Below, piece after piece: positions 45,950 through 59,049 of a stretch of DNA of 64,000 nt (position 1 is the stretch's first letter; each line of letters starts with the position of its first letter). Under the pieces are notes generated by a model. It did not search any database. It saw nothing but the letters and a program-made list of their open reading frames with translations, and was not told the origin of the DNA. A program made the translations under genes and the position numbers. Source of the DNA: Nageia nagi (lineage: Eukaryota > Pinophyta); assembly GCA_050084985.1 (NCBI GenBank), contig JBITNC010000001.1, forward strand, positions 166,842,001-166,906,000, in the 5' to 3' direction.

Positions 45950-48900
45950 GATACAAATTTTGTTTGTAATAGAGGTAGAAGTTTTGTTTATAAATTTTAT
46001 AAATCCTTATTATCTACCTATTATAGGATGGGGCATGCTTGAAAATTTGCAATATTTTCTCTAAATCTCTTAAGAAAACTCTCCAATCTACCAGCATGCA
46101 GAATTCTTGAAATTACTTCCTAAGTCTACTCACTCATTTCTTGCAGGTTTGAGAGTTGCTTAGAAAAATTTATTACTGAATCTTTATCTAGAAATGACTT
46201 AATTTTCCATCCATCGGTTGACACTACTATATACATCAAATTATTCCTATAATTTGTGAGCTTTCAATTGAATTAAAGAACATATTTACAAAGCTAATTT
46301 CTACCTTTAATTGACCCTTTTCTAGGTCTAGGGTAAATCCCAAATCTTTTAAATCACAAACATACTTGAATTTTCTCAAAAGTGTTTACTTTGACCTTGG
46401 GGTTATAATGGCCAAATCCTATGTTGTTATCATCCTAAGCAAACACTACATTTCTTCACTTTTTTCTCTTGGGCTTCTAGGGCCAACTATTGGATTGCTA
46501 TCATAACATCATATTGAAGTATGACCTATTTTGTTTGATTTTTTAAATAATATAGCTTGGATAGGCTTACCATTATTTTTCCAATTTTCTCAACCATGTT
46601 TTTCCTATAATCTTTGATGATTTGTAGTAGCTCTACCTTATCATCATTTAAAACTTTATTAGCAGCTACAGTCTTCTTGAGCTCTTCTTCTATTTGTTGA
46701 GATTTTTGCTTATCAATTATGTTGGGTTGAGCCTTTATCTCTTTAATCTACTTTTTTAATGTGTCCAATTTTGCCTTAGAATCATGTAGGCTCTTATCAT
46801 GCTCAACCTTTTTCTTGGTTAATTTTTTAATCAAGTATTAATTATGATTTTGTAACTCAACCATCATTTTATCCTTCTAAGAGTAATCTCTTTTGAGCTA
46901 TTCTAGTTTTTTATTTAATTTTTTTAATTTTGTTCTCCATAGATTGGAGATTTTTTTAGTTGCCAAGGAAGTATTTACCAAAATACTAGATTGGTCTACC
47001 TTTAGGGCACTCTACATATTTATATTTATAAAGGTGGTGGGGGTTGTATCTAGCTACCCATCCTTGATAGGCATCTATGCAATTTTAATATCCCTTGTAT
47101 TTGTAACTTAATAGTATTCCTTATTGCTCTAGAAGTATATGGGGTTTGTTAATGAATGTTTTCCAATCAATGGTATCTACTACTTGAGTAGCAAAAATAC
47201 TTTTTATTTCCTCATTTGAGGTAGTTGAATAAGGAATTAAAGAATGATAGGATGTACCTACCTTTGGTGTTGATGTTGGAGTTTCTAGGGATGGCATCTC
47301 CTTTTCTATTTCCATAATGGATTCTCTCTATATGTTTCTTATTCTTTCTATTCTATAAGAGTTGCATATTTCTTTGGTTCCTTATCTATTGGTATGGATT
47401 CCTTTTTCTTATTTGGATCATCATCATCTTTATTTGCTTCTCCACCTACTAGTACTATTCCACCCATTTCAAGCACATTTCCTCCCCCTTGTTGCACTTC
47501 ATCCCCCAGGTTCTCTTAAGCATCCTAATATGTAACTATGTCTATGGTTAGGGCTTATGGGTCTCAACATCTAAGAACTCTGTATCTCCCATGCTTTGCT
47601 ATGGCTCTTATTCTTGTACATGTGAAGATGAGACCCGAGTGCTCTTAGTCACTATTGGCTTTGTTGGAGGCTTCTATGCTTTCTATGGGATTTTCTTCTT
47701 ACCATTTGGTTCTCTAATTATTAATTTAAGTTTTATTTATTTCTTTAGGGAAGACTACTTAAAAGCAATAGGTGTTTCCACTAGAGTCTCCTTTCTCTTC
47801 CTTGGTCGTACGCTAGAGCTTGATCCTTCTTCATTCTTCTCTTAGGGTCTTTTTGCTCCTTGGCCCACTGCACTAATGGCTAAATGTGTTGTGTTTCCTT
47901 GCCTTGAAAATTGGATGGCAAGGGTTTCCCCATCTCTAGTAATGGGTCCTATTGGTATTGGAAAAACTAGTACTTTTCAAGTCTAGACTCATCAAAGGGA
48001 TTGTTTCTACATGTACAACCTTGGTGGTGTACTCAAATCTAGATTTGGTAAAGAATTTTATTAAAATAGAGCCCCAATTCATTTCATCTTGCAATTGTGC
48101 TATTACTTCTAGGGCCACGGAGAACTCTTACCTTATAGTTTCCCATAATCTATATTTCTTTACCCATTCAAGGGCCATCTATGCCTTGTATAAAATTATG
48201 AATTCCTACTTTAGGGAGGTCTCAGCATCTTATTTAGTCTAATTTACAAAACACTTAATATGGAGCCAAGCTTCATGACCATTTCTTATTTTCCTTTACA
48301 ATTTTTGTACAATCCCCAACATCCAAGTGTATTATAAATTTTTTAATTTAAAATTTTGAACCAAAAAATTAAATAATTCTTCTATACAATCTACCTCTAT
48401 TAATATAAAACTACCTAATATAGTTGCCATTTTGATTAAGGGCTTGAAATTACTGCTCGATCCATATCTGGTCTTAATAGAAGATATTTGTCTACCCATA
48501 TATAAAGAATACAATTACAAAATAACACATTTGGGTAACAAAAAAGGAGTTTCAAAATACCCATACCTTATAATAATTATCCTCTCTTTCAAGAAGTACC
48601 AGTCTCTAATTTTATTTTTTGTGATGAGAGTTTTCATGACTAGGGCAAAAAAATTCTCCATGAATTCATAATAAGAACTATGAACTTTGGTGAGTAACAA
48701 CACCCTCATTTCAATTGAATTAGGAGCTATGGAAGCAGTGTCCAACACTATAGATAATCCCCTATCAACCATAAAATGTAAATTTTGGTAGATAATCAAC
48801 CACTAAAGATAGGAGGAGTGCCTAAAACCTTCCTTTGTGATATTAAATAGATTATATTTTTTATTTCCTTAAATAATAAGGAAGCAAATTTAGATCATAT

Positions 48901-49985
48901 TAACCCTTAAACAATGTTGTAAGCCATCTTGACCATGGCTTCATCAGCATCAATTTGGGTCATACGTCCATGAATCATAGCCAAATTTTGTATGACTTGC
49001 CTATCCTATGTTTTCTCAATTAATGCAATATATTAGCTATGGAGGAGATTGGTGGTGTTCACTCCATATCTCTCATCAAGCCAGTTAATCATGTTGTCCT
49101 CATATTGAAAAAAGTCTCATTTTTATTTTCTCAAATCAACTTGCTTTTTGACATGGAAGCTCCAATCATCTGGAATAGCAAGTGCATTGATAATAGCAAT
49201 AAGGGAGTAATCCAAGAAATTATTTGCTAGATAAGCTAATTCTTAATCACCTTCCTTATGCTCGTTGTATGCTCTAATGATGTAGCCTTATGGGTTGTGC
49301 CTTAAAGCAATGGTTGTAAGTAGATCTGGGCAAGTGAAAGATTCATATGGTACAACAAATGCCAACCCGAGGTCAAGCATGATATTGTTTCCTAGGGCTA
49401 TCATTTTACCCTTCCTTACCACTTCAGGCCTCTTATGTTGCAACAATGGTATTTTTGTGTATGATCTCTAGGTATCCATATGACTAAGCACTCCCCTATC
49501 AGTCTAGTTTACCCTAGGGGCATTTTCCAAGTATTCTTCATGTATCTTTGATACCTCCTTAACCTCTCCCCTTGAAATGATCATAGTCTACTTTATTTTA
49601 GACATTATGCTTAGTAGTTTCTTTGCATCTTGGTTAAACATTAAGATTGCTACTTCAATTGTGTGAAGAATAAAACTCCTTCTCACACTAGCACCGAAAT
49701 ATCTATAAATAATATAACTCTACAAATACTCAAAAACTTGGGCTCTCAAATTTGCTAAGTGATGAATGATAGAGTTAGGACCATATTTTATTTGCTTGGG
49801 GTTTTTTGACTTTTGCCTATTAATGACCATTAACACATTGGGAATGTTATGGTTTATGCAAAATGTTATGTTAAACCTGATAGGTGGGATGACATTAAAC
49901 TCAAGTGCATTGGTTTTAAATTGGAAGGTAAGATGTGAGCTGGTGGCTTTTTTTGAGAAAATATCACTTTGAGTGATAATTTTTT
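45950..49985 (-). pseudogene. Extra post-integrase coding region of element F, unknown function
   Basis: Between integrase and the 3' LTR about 4 kb remains readable on the same strand as pol. From 49980 to about 48800 one frame runs some 390 codons, broken only by point stops, mostly at TAG/TGA/TAA from Trp or Gln. After one frameshift a second frame runs from 48799 to about 47900 (open stretches 48515-48799, 48332-48514, 47936-48118). A charged linker follows near 47340-47600 (PNKKKESIPIDKEPKKY). A Lys/Glu-rich coiled coil lies at about 46550-46960 (SQQIEEELKKTVAANKVLND). I do not recognise the protein. It could be a captured or accessory gene of the element, or a separate inserted gene fragment. 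Confidence 0.5.
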
Positions 49986-50027
49986 AATAAGATTATTTGC
50001 GATCATCAAACTTAACCATCACCATGC

Positions 50028-50073
50028 CTGATAAATATCACTATTAATGACTGATAAATATCACTATTAATGA
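50028..50073. repeat. 23-bp tandem duplication
   Basis: CTGATAAATATCACTATTAATGA occurs twice back to back, shortened here in description to its period; the second unit starts at 50051. It lies between integrase and the extra region of F and is probably a recent slippage event. Confidence 0.8.
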
Positions 50074-50149
50074 CTATGTAATTCCTTAGGAAGTGCACCT
50101 ACAAAAACATAATATATACAATTATTTTGAAAATATAACTAATAAAAAG

Positions 50150-51330
50150 AACTATTCACACTTTACACATTTTATGGGTGTTAAAAAATCACCCTATCAA
50201 CTAGTAATGTTTTATATGGATCCCATTCACTAGTATAGGATTCAATAATAATATAAGGCTTGCTCTATAAGGAAACAAATTTTTGATGCTTCCTAGTTTT
50301 TGCTCTTTCCTCATCCCATTTGAGGACTATATCCCCAATTTGAAACTTTACCCAAGAAGCCTTCTTTTTGTTGAACCATATTTTGACAATATTTTGTCTA
50401 TGTTGGAGAGCCTAATAAGCCTTGTTTTCTTTCTTCTTCTAGCTTGATCAACTAATTGAATCTAATTTGCAATGGCTCAAAGACATAGTCTTCTAACTCC
50501 TATAGGATTTTTAGTGCAAGAAACTCAAGATGAATAGGAAGCATAGGTATTTTACTATAAACTAATGCATAGGGTGATGTTTTAATAGTAGATTTGATAC
50601 TAATTCTATCATACCATAATGCATAGTCCAACTTTGTATGCCACTACTTGGGATTCCCTTCAATGATTCTCTTCATGATTTGGGTTATGTTTTTGTTTGT
50701 TGAATTAGCCAACCTATTACCTTGCATGTAATAGTTTGAAGAGAAATGTTAACAGATACTATATTCAGCAACAAAATATGATAGATTAGCCCTAATGAAT
50801 GTAGAACTATTATTTGATACAATGGTTTGTGGGATACCAAATTGAGTGATCAATCTCTTTACCATCTCTATAATTGCCTCCTAATTTGCATTTTTACATA
50901 GCATTGCTTCTAACCACCTTGTGAAAGTATATTGCAATCAAGATAAATTTGTGTTAATAACACCAATGAAATCTAAACCCCATTGTTGGAAAGGTTCTTC
51001 AACAACCATAAGTTTCAAAGTTAGCTTATATTCTTTTTCCCACATACCTATTGCATTTGTCACAATCCTAGACTATATTATAGGAATATTAGAACAAATT
51101 AGGCCAATAATAGTCCTCTTGCAATATTTTTGCTATTGTAGTAGGACTACTATAGTGTCCACCAGAGAATCCATAGTGAAATTCATGTAGAATTATCTAA
51201 GATTCATCATGAGTTACACATCTTAATAGGGTTTGGTCAAAATTCTTCCTATAGAGGTGATCATAAATCATTGTGAATTTAAGTGCTTGCAACCTAAATC
51301 TTCTTCTCTAAAATATATCAAAAAATTTAA
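50150..51330 (-). pseudogene. pol: Integrase of element F (degenerate)
   Basis: Reading leftwards from about 51330: the zinc finger (YYWPNLF region and CDKCNR), then the core with a changed first block, then FGIPQTIV-type sequence (GIPQTIVSDN region near 50800-50850), then KSTIKTSPYALVYS-like blocks near 50560-50600. The C-terminal part has KKRLLG and FQIGDIVLKWDEMRKEQKL-type wording near 50290-50370. Many stops are present. There is no chromodomain after it; the unknown extra region follows instead. Confidence 0.7.
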
Positions 51331-51389
51331 AGAAGATTCTAGTTCTAAAATATATAATATATTATTTTATTCAATCACTCTCTTCATTT

Positions 51390-51890
51390 AGATGCTCTTC
51401 ATCCTCTATGAAAGAAATTATGTGTGTTTCCTATGCTATGTTCTCATAGAGGGCTCTTCCTTTGATAAGCTTATTTGCTTTGATTTTGACATCATATTCC
51501 ATTATTCTTGTTATCCAACTAACTTTTTCTTCACCTAATTCTCCTTGAATAACATAGTTTCTTACACCAAGGTGACTGGTATATACAAGAATCTAATTTT
51601 GATACACATAATGCTTGAATTTTTTGAGACCTCTCATAATAGAGAACACTTGCTTTTTAATAAATGAATATTTTACCTAATGTTTATGCAGTGTTTGACT
51701 ATGATAGGTTATTAGATGTTCTTCCTTCTAGCTATCCTTTTGTGCCAGTATGAATGCAATGCTTTTCTCTACTCCATAAGCATACATGATAAAATATTTT
51801 AAAAAATATGGATTTTTTAAAATTGTAGCTTTTGTTATAGCTTTTTTGATATCATGAAAATCTTTCTTTGTTTCATCTGACTAAAAGAAG
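51390..51890 (-). pseudogene. pol: RNase H of element F (degenerate)
   Basis: The minus strand reads DFHDIKKAITKATIL, then YFIMYAYGVEKSIAFILAQKD, where Tyr replaces the expected Asp region. KKQVFSIMRGLKKFKHYVYQ follows, and an EDEEHLNEESD acidic tail lies towards the integrase zinc finger. The order after RT is normal. Confidence 0.7.
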
Positions 51891-52640
51891 TGAGCATCTT
51901 TTTTTAGCATTGCGATGGTTGGGGAAATAATATGATAGAAATCACTAATAAATTTTCTAGCAAAATTTTTTTGACCAAGGAAATATTGCAAGGCCTTCTT
52001 ATTTGAGGGCAAAGGTAATATCTCAATAGCTTTAAATCTATCAGGATCAATTACCAACCCTTCATATGAAATAATTTGGTCAAGTAATTTTCCTTGGTTA
52101 ACCATAAAAACATTTTTTTTGGGATTGATAGAAATCCTGAATTGCATGCATCTATCAAATACTTTTTGGAGATGGTTTAAGTGATACTTTCTACTTTTAT
52201 AAAATACTATAATGCCATCTAAATAGAAAAGGATTATCTTATCTATCAGCTCACCAAAGGCATGATCCATTGCTATTTGAAAAGTAGCCCTAGCATTGGC
52301 AAGATCAAAAGACATTCTCTAAAATGCAAATGTACTTGAATTAGTAGTGAATGCATTTTGATACTAATCCTCATCCTTAATCTAGCTTTGGTTGATTCAT
52401 GAACAACCATCAATCATAGAAAAATAACATGCTCTAGCTACTATTTGTAGGATTTGTGCCATGGGAGGAAGAGGATAGTTGTCTTTGACAAACACTTGAT
52501 CTAGATTTCTAAAATCTACACATAGTCTGATTTCTCCATTATTTTTCCTTATTGGGACTAAATTTGGTACCCAATAAGAATGTGTGATAGGATAAATAAT
52601 TTTAGCATCTAGAAGTTTGAGCAACTCCTATTTCATAGCT
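51881..52640 (-). pseudogene. pol: Reverse transcriptase of element F (degenerate)
   Basis: The open frame 52397-52624 carries LLDAKIIYPITHSYWVPNLV and EIRLCVDFRNLDQVFVKDNY. 51881-52315 (144 codons) carries SFDLANARATFQIAMDHAFG, then the catalytic box, which reads FYLDGIIVF. The second catalytic Asp of YLDD is Gly, so the enzyme would be inactive. KLLDQIISYEGLVIDPDRFK and the connection domain follow. The fingers and palm are separated by about 80 bases that are out of frame. Confidence 0.85.
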
Positions 52641-52649
52641 TCTTCTATC

Positions 52650-53250
52650 CTTGGGTTTATCAATATCTACTTCTTCCTATATGGTTTTGCCTCTAGCTCT
52701 TCGATGGTGTGTTGGATCACATTCTTATCATTGATTTTTAGATCATCATAAGTCCATGCAATTACCTTGCCAAATTCATGACAAATTTGAAGTATCATCT
52801 TCTTTTATTCTTTAGTGTATTTTGATCCAATTTTTATGCATTTTCTCGATTCAACTTCTAGCTCAATATTGCTTTCCTTTTGAATAGCCAACATTTTAGC
52901 TCTTTGAATATCTTAAGAATGAAAACACCATTCAAAGGAGAGTAAAACTTTGGGTATAACATTATTTTTTAGTTGTATAACATTCAATTCTTGAGAACAA
53001 TTAGGGAGTTCTATAACACCAAAGGTGTGATCTACTGCTTCATCTATAAAAAAGTTCATGATATGATCATCAGAGTCAAATACGTATGAAAACATTGCAA
53101 TGTTAGGTACAAGTGGCCTACACAAAACTTTAACTCCATAACTACCTCTCTTATAATAAGCATGGTTAAAATGTGCTCCTTTTCTTGCAAGTGCATCAGC
53201 AATTTGATTGTACTTTCTAGGAATAAGAATAAAATTGATTTCCAAGAATA
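52650..53250 (-). pseudogene. pol: Protease-RT spacer of element F with IPRKYNQIADAL motif
   Basis: The 110-codon frame 52913-53245 begins MEINFILIPRKYNQIADALA, a motif resembling the end of an RNase H fold, and then GSYGVKVLCRPLVPNIAMF. It lies between protease and RT, where no RNase H is expected. I recall similar wording from this gypsy group's spacer but cannot confirm it. It is open over its whole length, unlike its neighbours. Confidence 0.55.
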
Positions 53251-53346
53251 TCTCTACTTACTAAGGGTAATTCATGCAGTTTAGCTCAATGATATTCTTA
53301 AGATGGACATTCTTGGTACCCTTATTTGGTATTTTGACATATTTTT

Positions 53347-53646
53347 TTAGAAAGGGAGTAGGAGTTGTATGTAATCTAAAGCTAAATACCCTCCCAACTT
53401 GGCCATGAACTCTTTAGACAAGCATATCCCAAAAAAATATGGAAGATCAACTACAATAATATCTTGAATGACATAAATATAATGGAATACATTCAGGGTT
53501 ATGGTAACTCCTTTAACACTTCTAATCACATATACAAGGGAAGAATCTAGTTGTATGACTCCATACATGGATAAAGTTATATAATATTTCATCTCATTTG
53601 TAGTAGCTTTGGGAATAATAATAATGGTAGCTCTGATATCAATCAT
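53347..53646 (-). pseudogene. pol: Protease of element F
   Basis: A frame of 99 codons begins MIDIRATIIIIPKATTNEMK. The aspartic protease box would be D-S-G-A-T; here it is D-I-R-A-T, so the catalytic Asp is kept but Ser and Gly are lost. GVIQLDSSLVYVIRSVKGV and DIIVVDLPYFFGICLSKEFM match the family's protease C-terminus. Confidence 0.8.
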
Positions 53647-53699
53647 ACAATTGTTAACTATCCAACCTTATAATCTAAGGGATAGATAAAAAGGTGGAG

Positions 53700-55640
53700 G
53701 TCTTATTCTAACTATAGGATTTGAAGGGACAAAATTAAAATTTACAAACACTATATTACCCTTATTTTTCCTTTTTTTACTATTCTTAATCTTCAAAGAT
53801 TCTTACAAAAGGTCAATTTGGCCTAAAATGCTTAATGCATCAAATATTATCATTTTAGTTGGTGTTCTTTTCAATTCTTCCATAATATTGTATGGAACAT
53901 AAGAGGATGACTTACTTATTTTAGTAGGTTGATAATATTTGAATTATTGAGTAGCCTTCTCCTTATGATGTTTAGTTAGGAAAGGATATCTCAATGGAGC
54001 AAGTCTCTCCTTTTTCGAGACTTCATTTTTGGTTTGAGTAGAATTTATTATAAGAGGAATAACATTACTTGGGCCTTGTGAAACTTGACCTGAATGATTT
54101 GAAAGTTGATTTATTTGATTTTATGGTTGAAAAATAGAAGCCTTAGCTCTCTTTAGATTAGGTTGAGCTAGAATGGGTTGCTAATTTTGCTTAATGACTT
54201 GGGCTTGCTGCTAAAGTAGAATCTCTAGTTTGTACATAGTTGGCTTATTCTCTAGCATAACTCAAAACCTAAAAATTAACCATGGTAAGATCTATAGCAG
54301 AGTTTGATGTACGTTCTACCATTTGATTAGAATGTAAGACCAAATATTGATGTTGATACATTGCATAGAAGTCTATAAAATGTGGAGCTGAATAAGGAGG
54401 ACACCATTCTATAATACCTGTAGCATCACTCTCTACATAACTAGTAATAACTATGTTGTTTATATCTTTAGGATCAAGAGGCTATTTTGGCTAATTATTT
54501 TTGGATTGGAATCTTGGATGATACTAATTATCATATCTCTTATAATTGAAACTTTAATTCTACCTCTCTTATAGAGTGAGCTTATATGTGAAGTTCCTAA
54601 TTGTTATCTCTAGTTATCTTATCCTCTTGTGAGTTTGAACTAGTACTTATACTTATAAATGCAAGAGCTAGTACTTGATTTTGAGCCATAGGCTTAGGAG
54701 GCAGAGGTGGTAAAGCTAGGACTTCTAAATAAAGAATCTATAATGGAGCTTGCTTTGAAGGTAAATTAGAAAATAAGAGCATAACAGATTTTGATTGCAT
54801 TTTTCCAAAATACACCAAGGTATGTTTAACAGTTTTGGCTATTTGATAGGCATCTAGGAAAATATCTCTTGACATAAGGATTAATACAATTATATTTTAG
54901 TGAAATGCTTTCCTATAGTATACCAAGGCTTAAGCATTTATTGGTTTGATCTTTACTAGAATGGAGTTACAATTTTTCTCAAATCTTATATTGAAATCAT
55001 CCACATACTCATGTGGATGTCTTTTAATGCATGCTATGAGGATTATAAAGGTACTATAATCACCATATTCAACAAATATTTTTAGTAAAACTTGACATAG
55101 CTCTCCCATGATTTATTGACTAAGGAGTGAGAGTTCTAAATCATTCAACAACCTTTCCTCCAATTGAATGTGATAACAATTTGGTCATGATAGTTTCATC
55201 ATTGATATCAAAACTAGAGGAAAAAAGAGATACATATTAGTAATGTTCAAATGACATTTTTCTCAATCTATCATACTTAGGTAAAAATTTAAAGGCTACT
55301 TTGGGAATAGCTAGGGAATTGATAGGAACTACAAATGGATGACTATTATTCTAAGCAAGAAAGTCAACAGGGGTAGGTTGAGCCATGTTTGGACCAATTG
55401 TGTGAGGTGAAGGATTTTATTGGATTGAATCAAATATAGTTGTTAATGGAATGACTCTCAAAGGAATTTGTGGGGATAAAGTCCAGCTAATCTTTCACCT
55501 AGTATCCTTTAAAGAATTGATATCTCTAAAAATCTAGGCTATTGAGAAGAATTTCTAGTACTACTTTTGGTAAATGTATGAATTGGAGGTGACATGGTTT
55601 AAAAAATTGATTGGTATGACATCAAATTCACTAATAAGGT
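53700..55640 (-). pseudogene. gag: Gag of element F (degenerate)
   Basis: On the minus strand near 54830-55080 the frame reads YGDYSTFIILIACIKRHPHE, then DDFNIRFEKNCNSILVKIKP, then ALVYYRKAF and DAYQIAKTVKHTLVYFGKM. This resembles the capsid C-terminus of gypsy gags. The region towards the protease (53700-54600) is Gln/Asn-rich and broken, with no intact zinc knuckle seen. Its position just inside the right LTR fits gag. Confidence 0.65.
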
Positions 55641-55729
55641 CTATTAAACCTTATAAACTTTAAATTACAAGGGTGATAGCCTACCAAACATAGCTATTTA
55701 GCCTATTCACATCCAAATGATTTGGATAA

Positions 55730-57712
55730 TGTAACCTAAGGGTTTGGTCTAGTAAATTCTCCATTTTTTAATAATAATAGGATTCTTGAAAGAGAAAAAG
55801 TGGTGGGATAGTGCACTCATAGGGGTTTTCCACTCAATATTTGGATTATAGGCTAGTTCTTATTTAATAAAAGAGCTTAAAAGTAACTAGAAAGAGATAA
55901 AAGAGGTCAAGAGTAATAGGAAAGTGATGAAAATCTAAATTGCAGAAAGCAAACTAAAACTAATCATTCCAAGAATCACTACAAAAGTAATAATACATTG
56001 CCAAGACTAAGAATTAAATAACTAACTTAATCTTGGGGTCTCATAATTGCAATACATAGCCATAATTTAGGACAATGCTTCATACATAGTGATTACAAAA
56101 CAAGATAAAAGCCACAAATCATAAAGGGAAAAATATCATAGTATTGCATTATCATATATGAAAACACTTCTCATACTCAAAAACATTTTCTAAAGTGTTT
56201 TACCTTTTGGACCTCTAATAGTCCACTATTTATAATGTTCTATTTAAAAAATGGGTGGTTGTCCACCATTAATAACTACAACTACTCTATTAACTAAGAT
56301 TAGAATAGACTTAAATATTTATAATCATGTACAAGAAAATATACAACTATGATTGATTATGGATTATGGTTCTGATGCAATGCCAATTCTTGGAATTTAT
56401 ATACATTCAATCATGTACCTATCCAATCACAATCAATCATCCTTTATCTCTTGACCATGGCACATTTGAACTATTACTAAATTAATAAGATATTGGTGGA
56501 TATAATAAAATACAATTAAGTCTTTTAATTAATTTGCAATCTACCAACCCTATGTAATCATGAAATGCTTCTTCTATAGTTCTAGTGCTAACTACTGAAT
56601 GGATGAAGGAAGATATAACCTTTCAAGCCTAAGAGTGAACTATTACTACCATGTGGAAATGAGTTGTAATTGATACATTGGAAAAGTCTCAGGGATCATA
56701 CACTCTTGATTTAGTGGACGCAAGCGTTCCTCTCTTCTTACAATGTTCACTTGCCTTTGGAGGGTCTTGTTACATATTGGTGGGTATTGTTGAAACTTGA
56801 GATATTATCACTTATCGATTTGTTTGAAAAGGTGTGACATCATTGATTAAAATTGGTAGGGTCTATTGAATATGAAGTTATGAATAACTCCTACTATAAA
56901 GAACCATTGGAATTATTCATTAACTAAATTATCTAGAGCCTATTGATTTCCATTGATAAGTATGATGTCACTTTTGAATTTTCATGAACCCTATTTCATT
57001 TAACTCTTTCAATAATGCCCATTATATGACTTGGATAGAACTAGTGACTATGTTCAACAATGTTTGGGAATAACCCTCAAACTATAAAGGACTAAAACTT
57101 AAGAAACAAGAAATGAGATAGGACTTGAAGATGACTTAGGAATACACATAAAATATATACAATAATACCCAAAAAAAAGACCTAGATTAGACTTCAAAAA
57201 TTCTCAAAAATGACTTAGCCAATATTACAAAATGGAGACTTCTTCAACCTATGACTAATACACATCTCCTGGACATGACTTATTCAAATATGCACAAATA
57301 AAACCCAACTTATTGCAAAATGGTAGTTTTAAAAAATATTTTATTGACTAAAACTTCATAACACAAATATGACCTAAAAACTACTTAAATAAAACCATAT
57401 TCTGACAAAAGAACATATAATACAAGACTCTTAAGAAAAAGAGTAAGTATATACAATGTAAGATTAGGACTAAATTTTGTACAAGTATTTATAAATGAAA
57501 GAAATAAGAATAAGAAATGGGAAGTATAAAAAGGGTTTTATTGGGAAAGGAATGAATAAATGAAAGAATAATGAAGATAAAGAATATGGGAATAAGAAAT
57601 GGAAAGTATAGAAAGGGTTTTATTGGAAAAGAAATGAATAAATGAAATAATAATTAATGTAAAGATTACTTCTTTTAGAGTGTAATTATGTAATAATAAC
57701 AATAACACATCA
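55730..57712 (-). repeat. Right (5') LTR of element F
   Basis: It begins TGTAACCTAAGGGTTTGG and matches 43863-45844 throughout, at equal length. It ends near AATAACACATCA. The adjoining interior reads TTATCCAAATCATTTGGATG on the minus strand; I cannot name the primer tRNA. Confidence 0.85.
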
Positions 57713-57989
57713 ATATAATGTTATAGATTGCAATAACATTCAATTACAATGAGAAAAAATGCTCAATCCACTTTCACCACCTAAAGTAACTAAGCATATA
57801 AAGGAAAAACTCTCATAAATAATGTAGGACCAACCTAAAAGTCCTAATATATCAACCCCTAAAAATCAATAATCCCTAATCCAAGAAATAACAAGGGATC
57901 AAGATCCTCCATTTCCATATAGATTATAGGTGCAACCTAAGCCAAGTCCTACTTCCAAATTTGTTCTTATTTAAGAGATTAAGAATGTC

Positions 57990-58680
57990 AAATTTTTTAT
58001 TTCTATCATTCAAGCCACAAAGAATGTTCCCATCTATTCCAAAATCATAATGGAACTATAACTTAGAAAAACAAGTAGGGAAAAGGAAGATCCTACCCTA
58101 GTCCATGTAGTGGGACAACTAGCAAATCTCATGGCTGACAAAATAATCATACCTAAGTATAGGGACTCAAATAGCCTAGTGGTTAGAATAAATAATGGAA
58201 CTCATCAAATTGATAATGTATTGATATATTTGGTAGAAACAATAAATGTGATGATAAAAGAAATAATAAACATGAATAACTTAAACTATTTACTCAACAC
58301 CCCAATTATGTACAAATGGTCGATAGGTTAATAGTAAAGTCTCTAAGTATCCTAGAATATGTCACTATCAATGTGGATTCATGGTAATATCCCATAAATT
58401 TGATGGTATTTCAATGAAAGATTCCTTTGAGAGGTTATCCTCTAATCTTGGGATGAACCTAGCTTACAACATTTGATGTCAACATTGGATGTTGAAATCA
58501 AAATATGACTATTTTAGATGGCCTATATACCAAAGAATTATCTTTGTTTCCACTAGCTCAATTGGCTAGTCTTGAGAAACATACTTAGTATGAAGAATAT
58601 TGTGATGATGAATACTATATGTTACCCATTACCACCATAACTACAATCATGGAGGAAAAGGAAGTTATTTAACCTAAAGC
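57990..58680 (+). pseudogene. pol: Protease of element G (degenerate)
   Basis: The open stretch 58110-58331 carries GQLANLMADKIIIPKYRDSN and then NNGTHQIDNVLIYLVETINV. In Athila-like elements this reads L-I-D-L-G-A; the catalytic Asp has become Tyr. The downstream part (YPLILG-like, about 58430-58470; AQLASLEKHT) continues to the RT through frameshifts. The region 57719-57990 before it is probably the gag C-terminus. Confidence 0.75.
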
Positions 58681-59049
58681 CCTAGCCACCATAGAATGAG
58701 AGTATGCAAAACAAATGATGGATGAGCTTGAATGTCCCCTATACATTGTTGTTTCTCATATAGCAATAATAACAATTCACAAATGCATTCCACACTATGT
58801 GTAATCCTAAAAGTGTTGGTAGACACCTTGATCATATATACAATTGATATAAGAATCAAATAGATAGAAATTGAATAGGATAATACTCTAAACATTAGCA
58901 ACCAACTTGAACATAATAAAAAAATGATTAATTTAGCTATTCAAATCATATTTATATGTATTTACATGGGATTATAAGGACATGCATGGTATCCATCCAT
59001 TAGTCTATATGTACCACATCTACATGAAAGAAAGCTTCCATATTGTATG

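Larger units (their letters stand above)
43863..57712 (-). mobile_element. Element F: non-chromoviral Ty3/gypsy element with a long extra region after integrase
   Basis: LTRs of about 1.98 kb (43863-45844 and 55730-57712) flank a minus-strand gag, protease, RT, RNase H, integrase and then about 4 kb of additional same-strand coding-like sequence. A possible target duplication TATAA lies at 43858-43862 and 57714-57718, but it is low in information. The element splits the gag of G. RT wording (MDHAFGELIDKIIL) and integrase features fit the non-chromovirus side of plant gypsy. Total length is about 13.9 kb. Confidence 0.85.

Noticed and set aside
47591-48242. Plus-strand open frames of 84 and 96 codons with hydrophobic segments
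   Set aside because: They overlap the extra minus-strand region of F, which has longer continuity and protein-like composition; the hydrophobicity reflects T-rich DNA.
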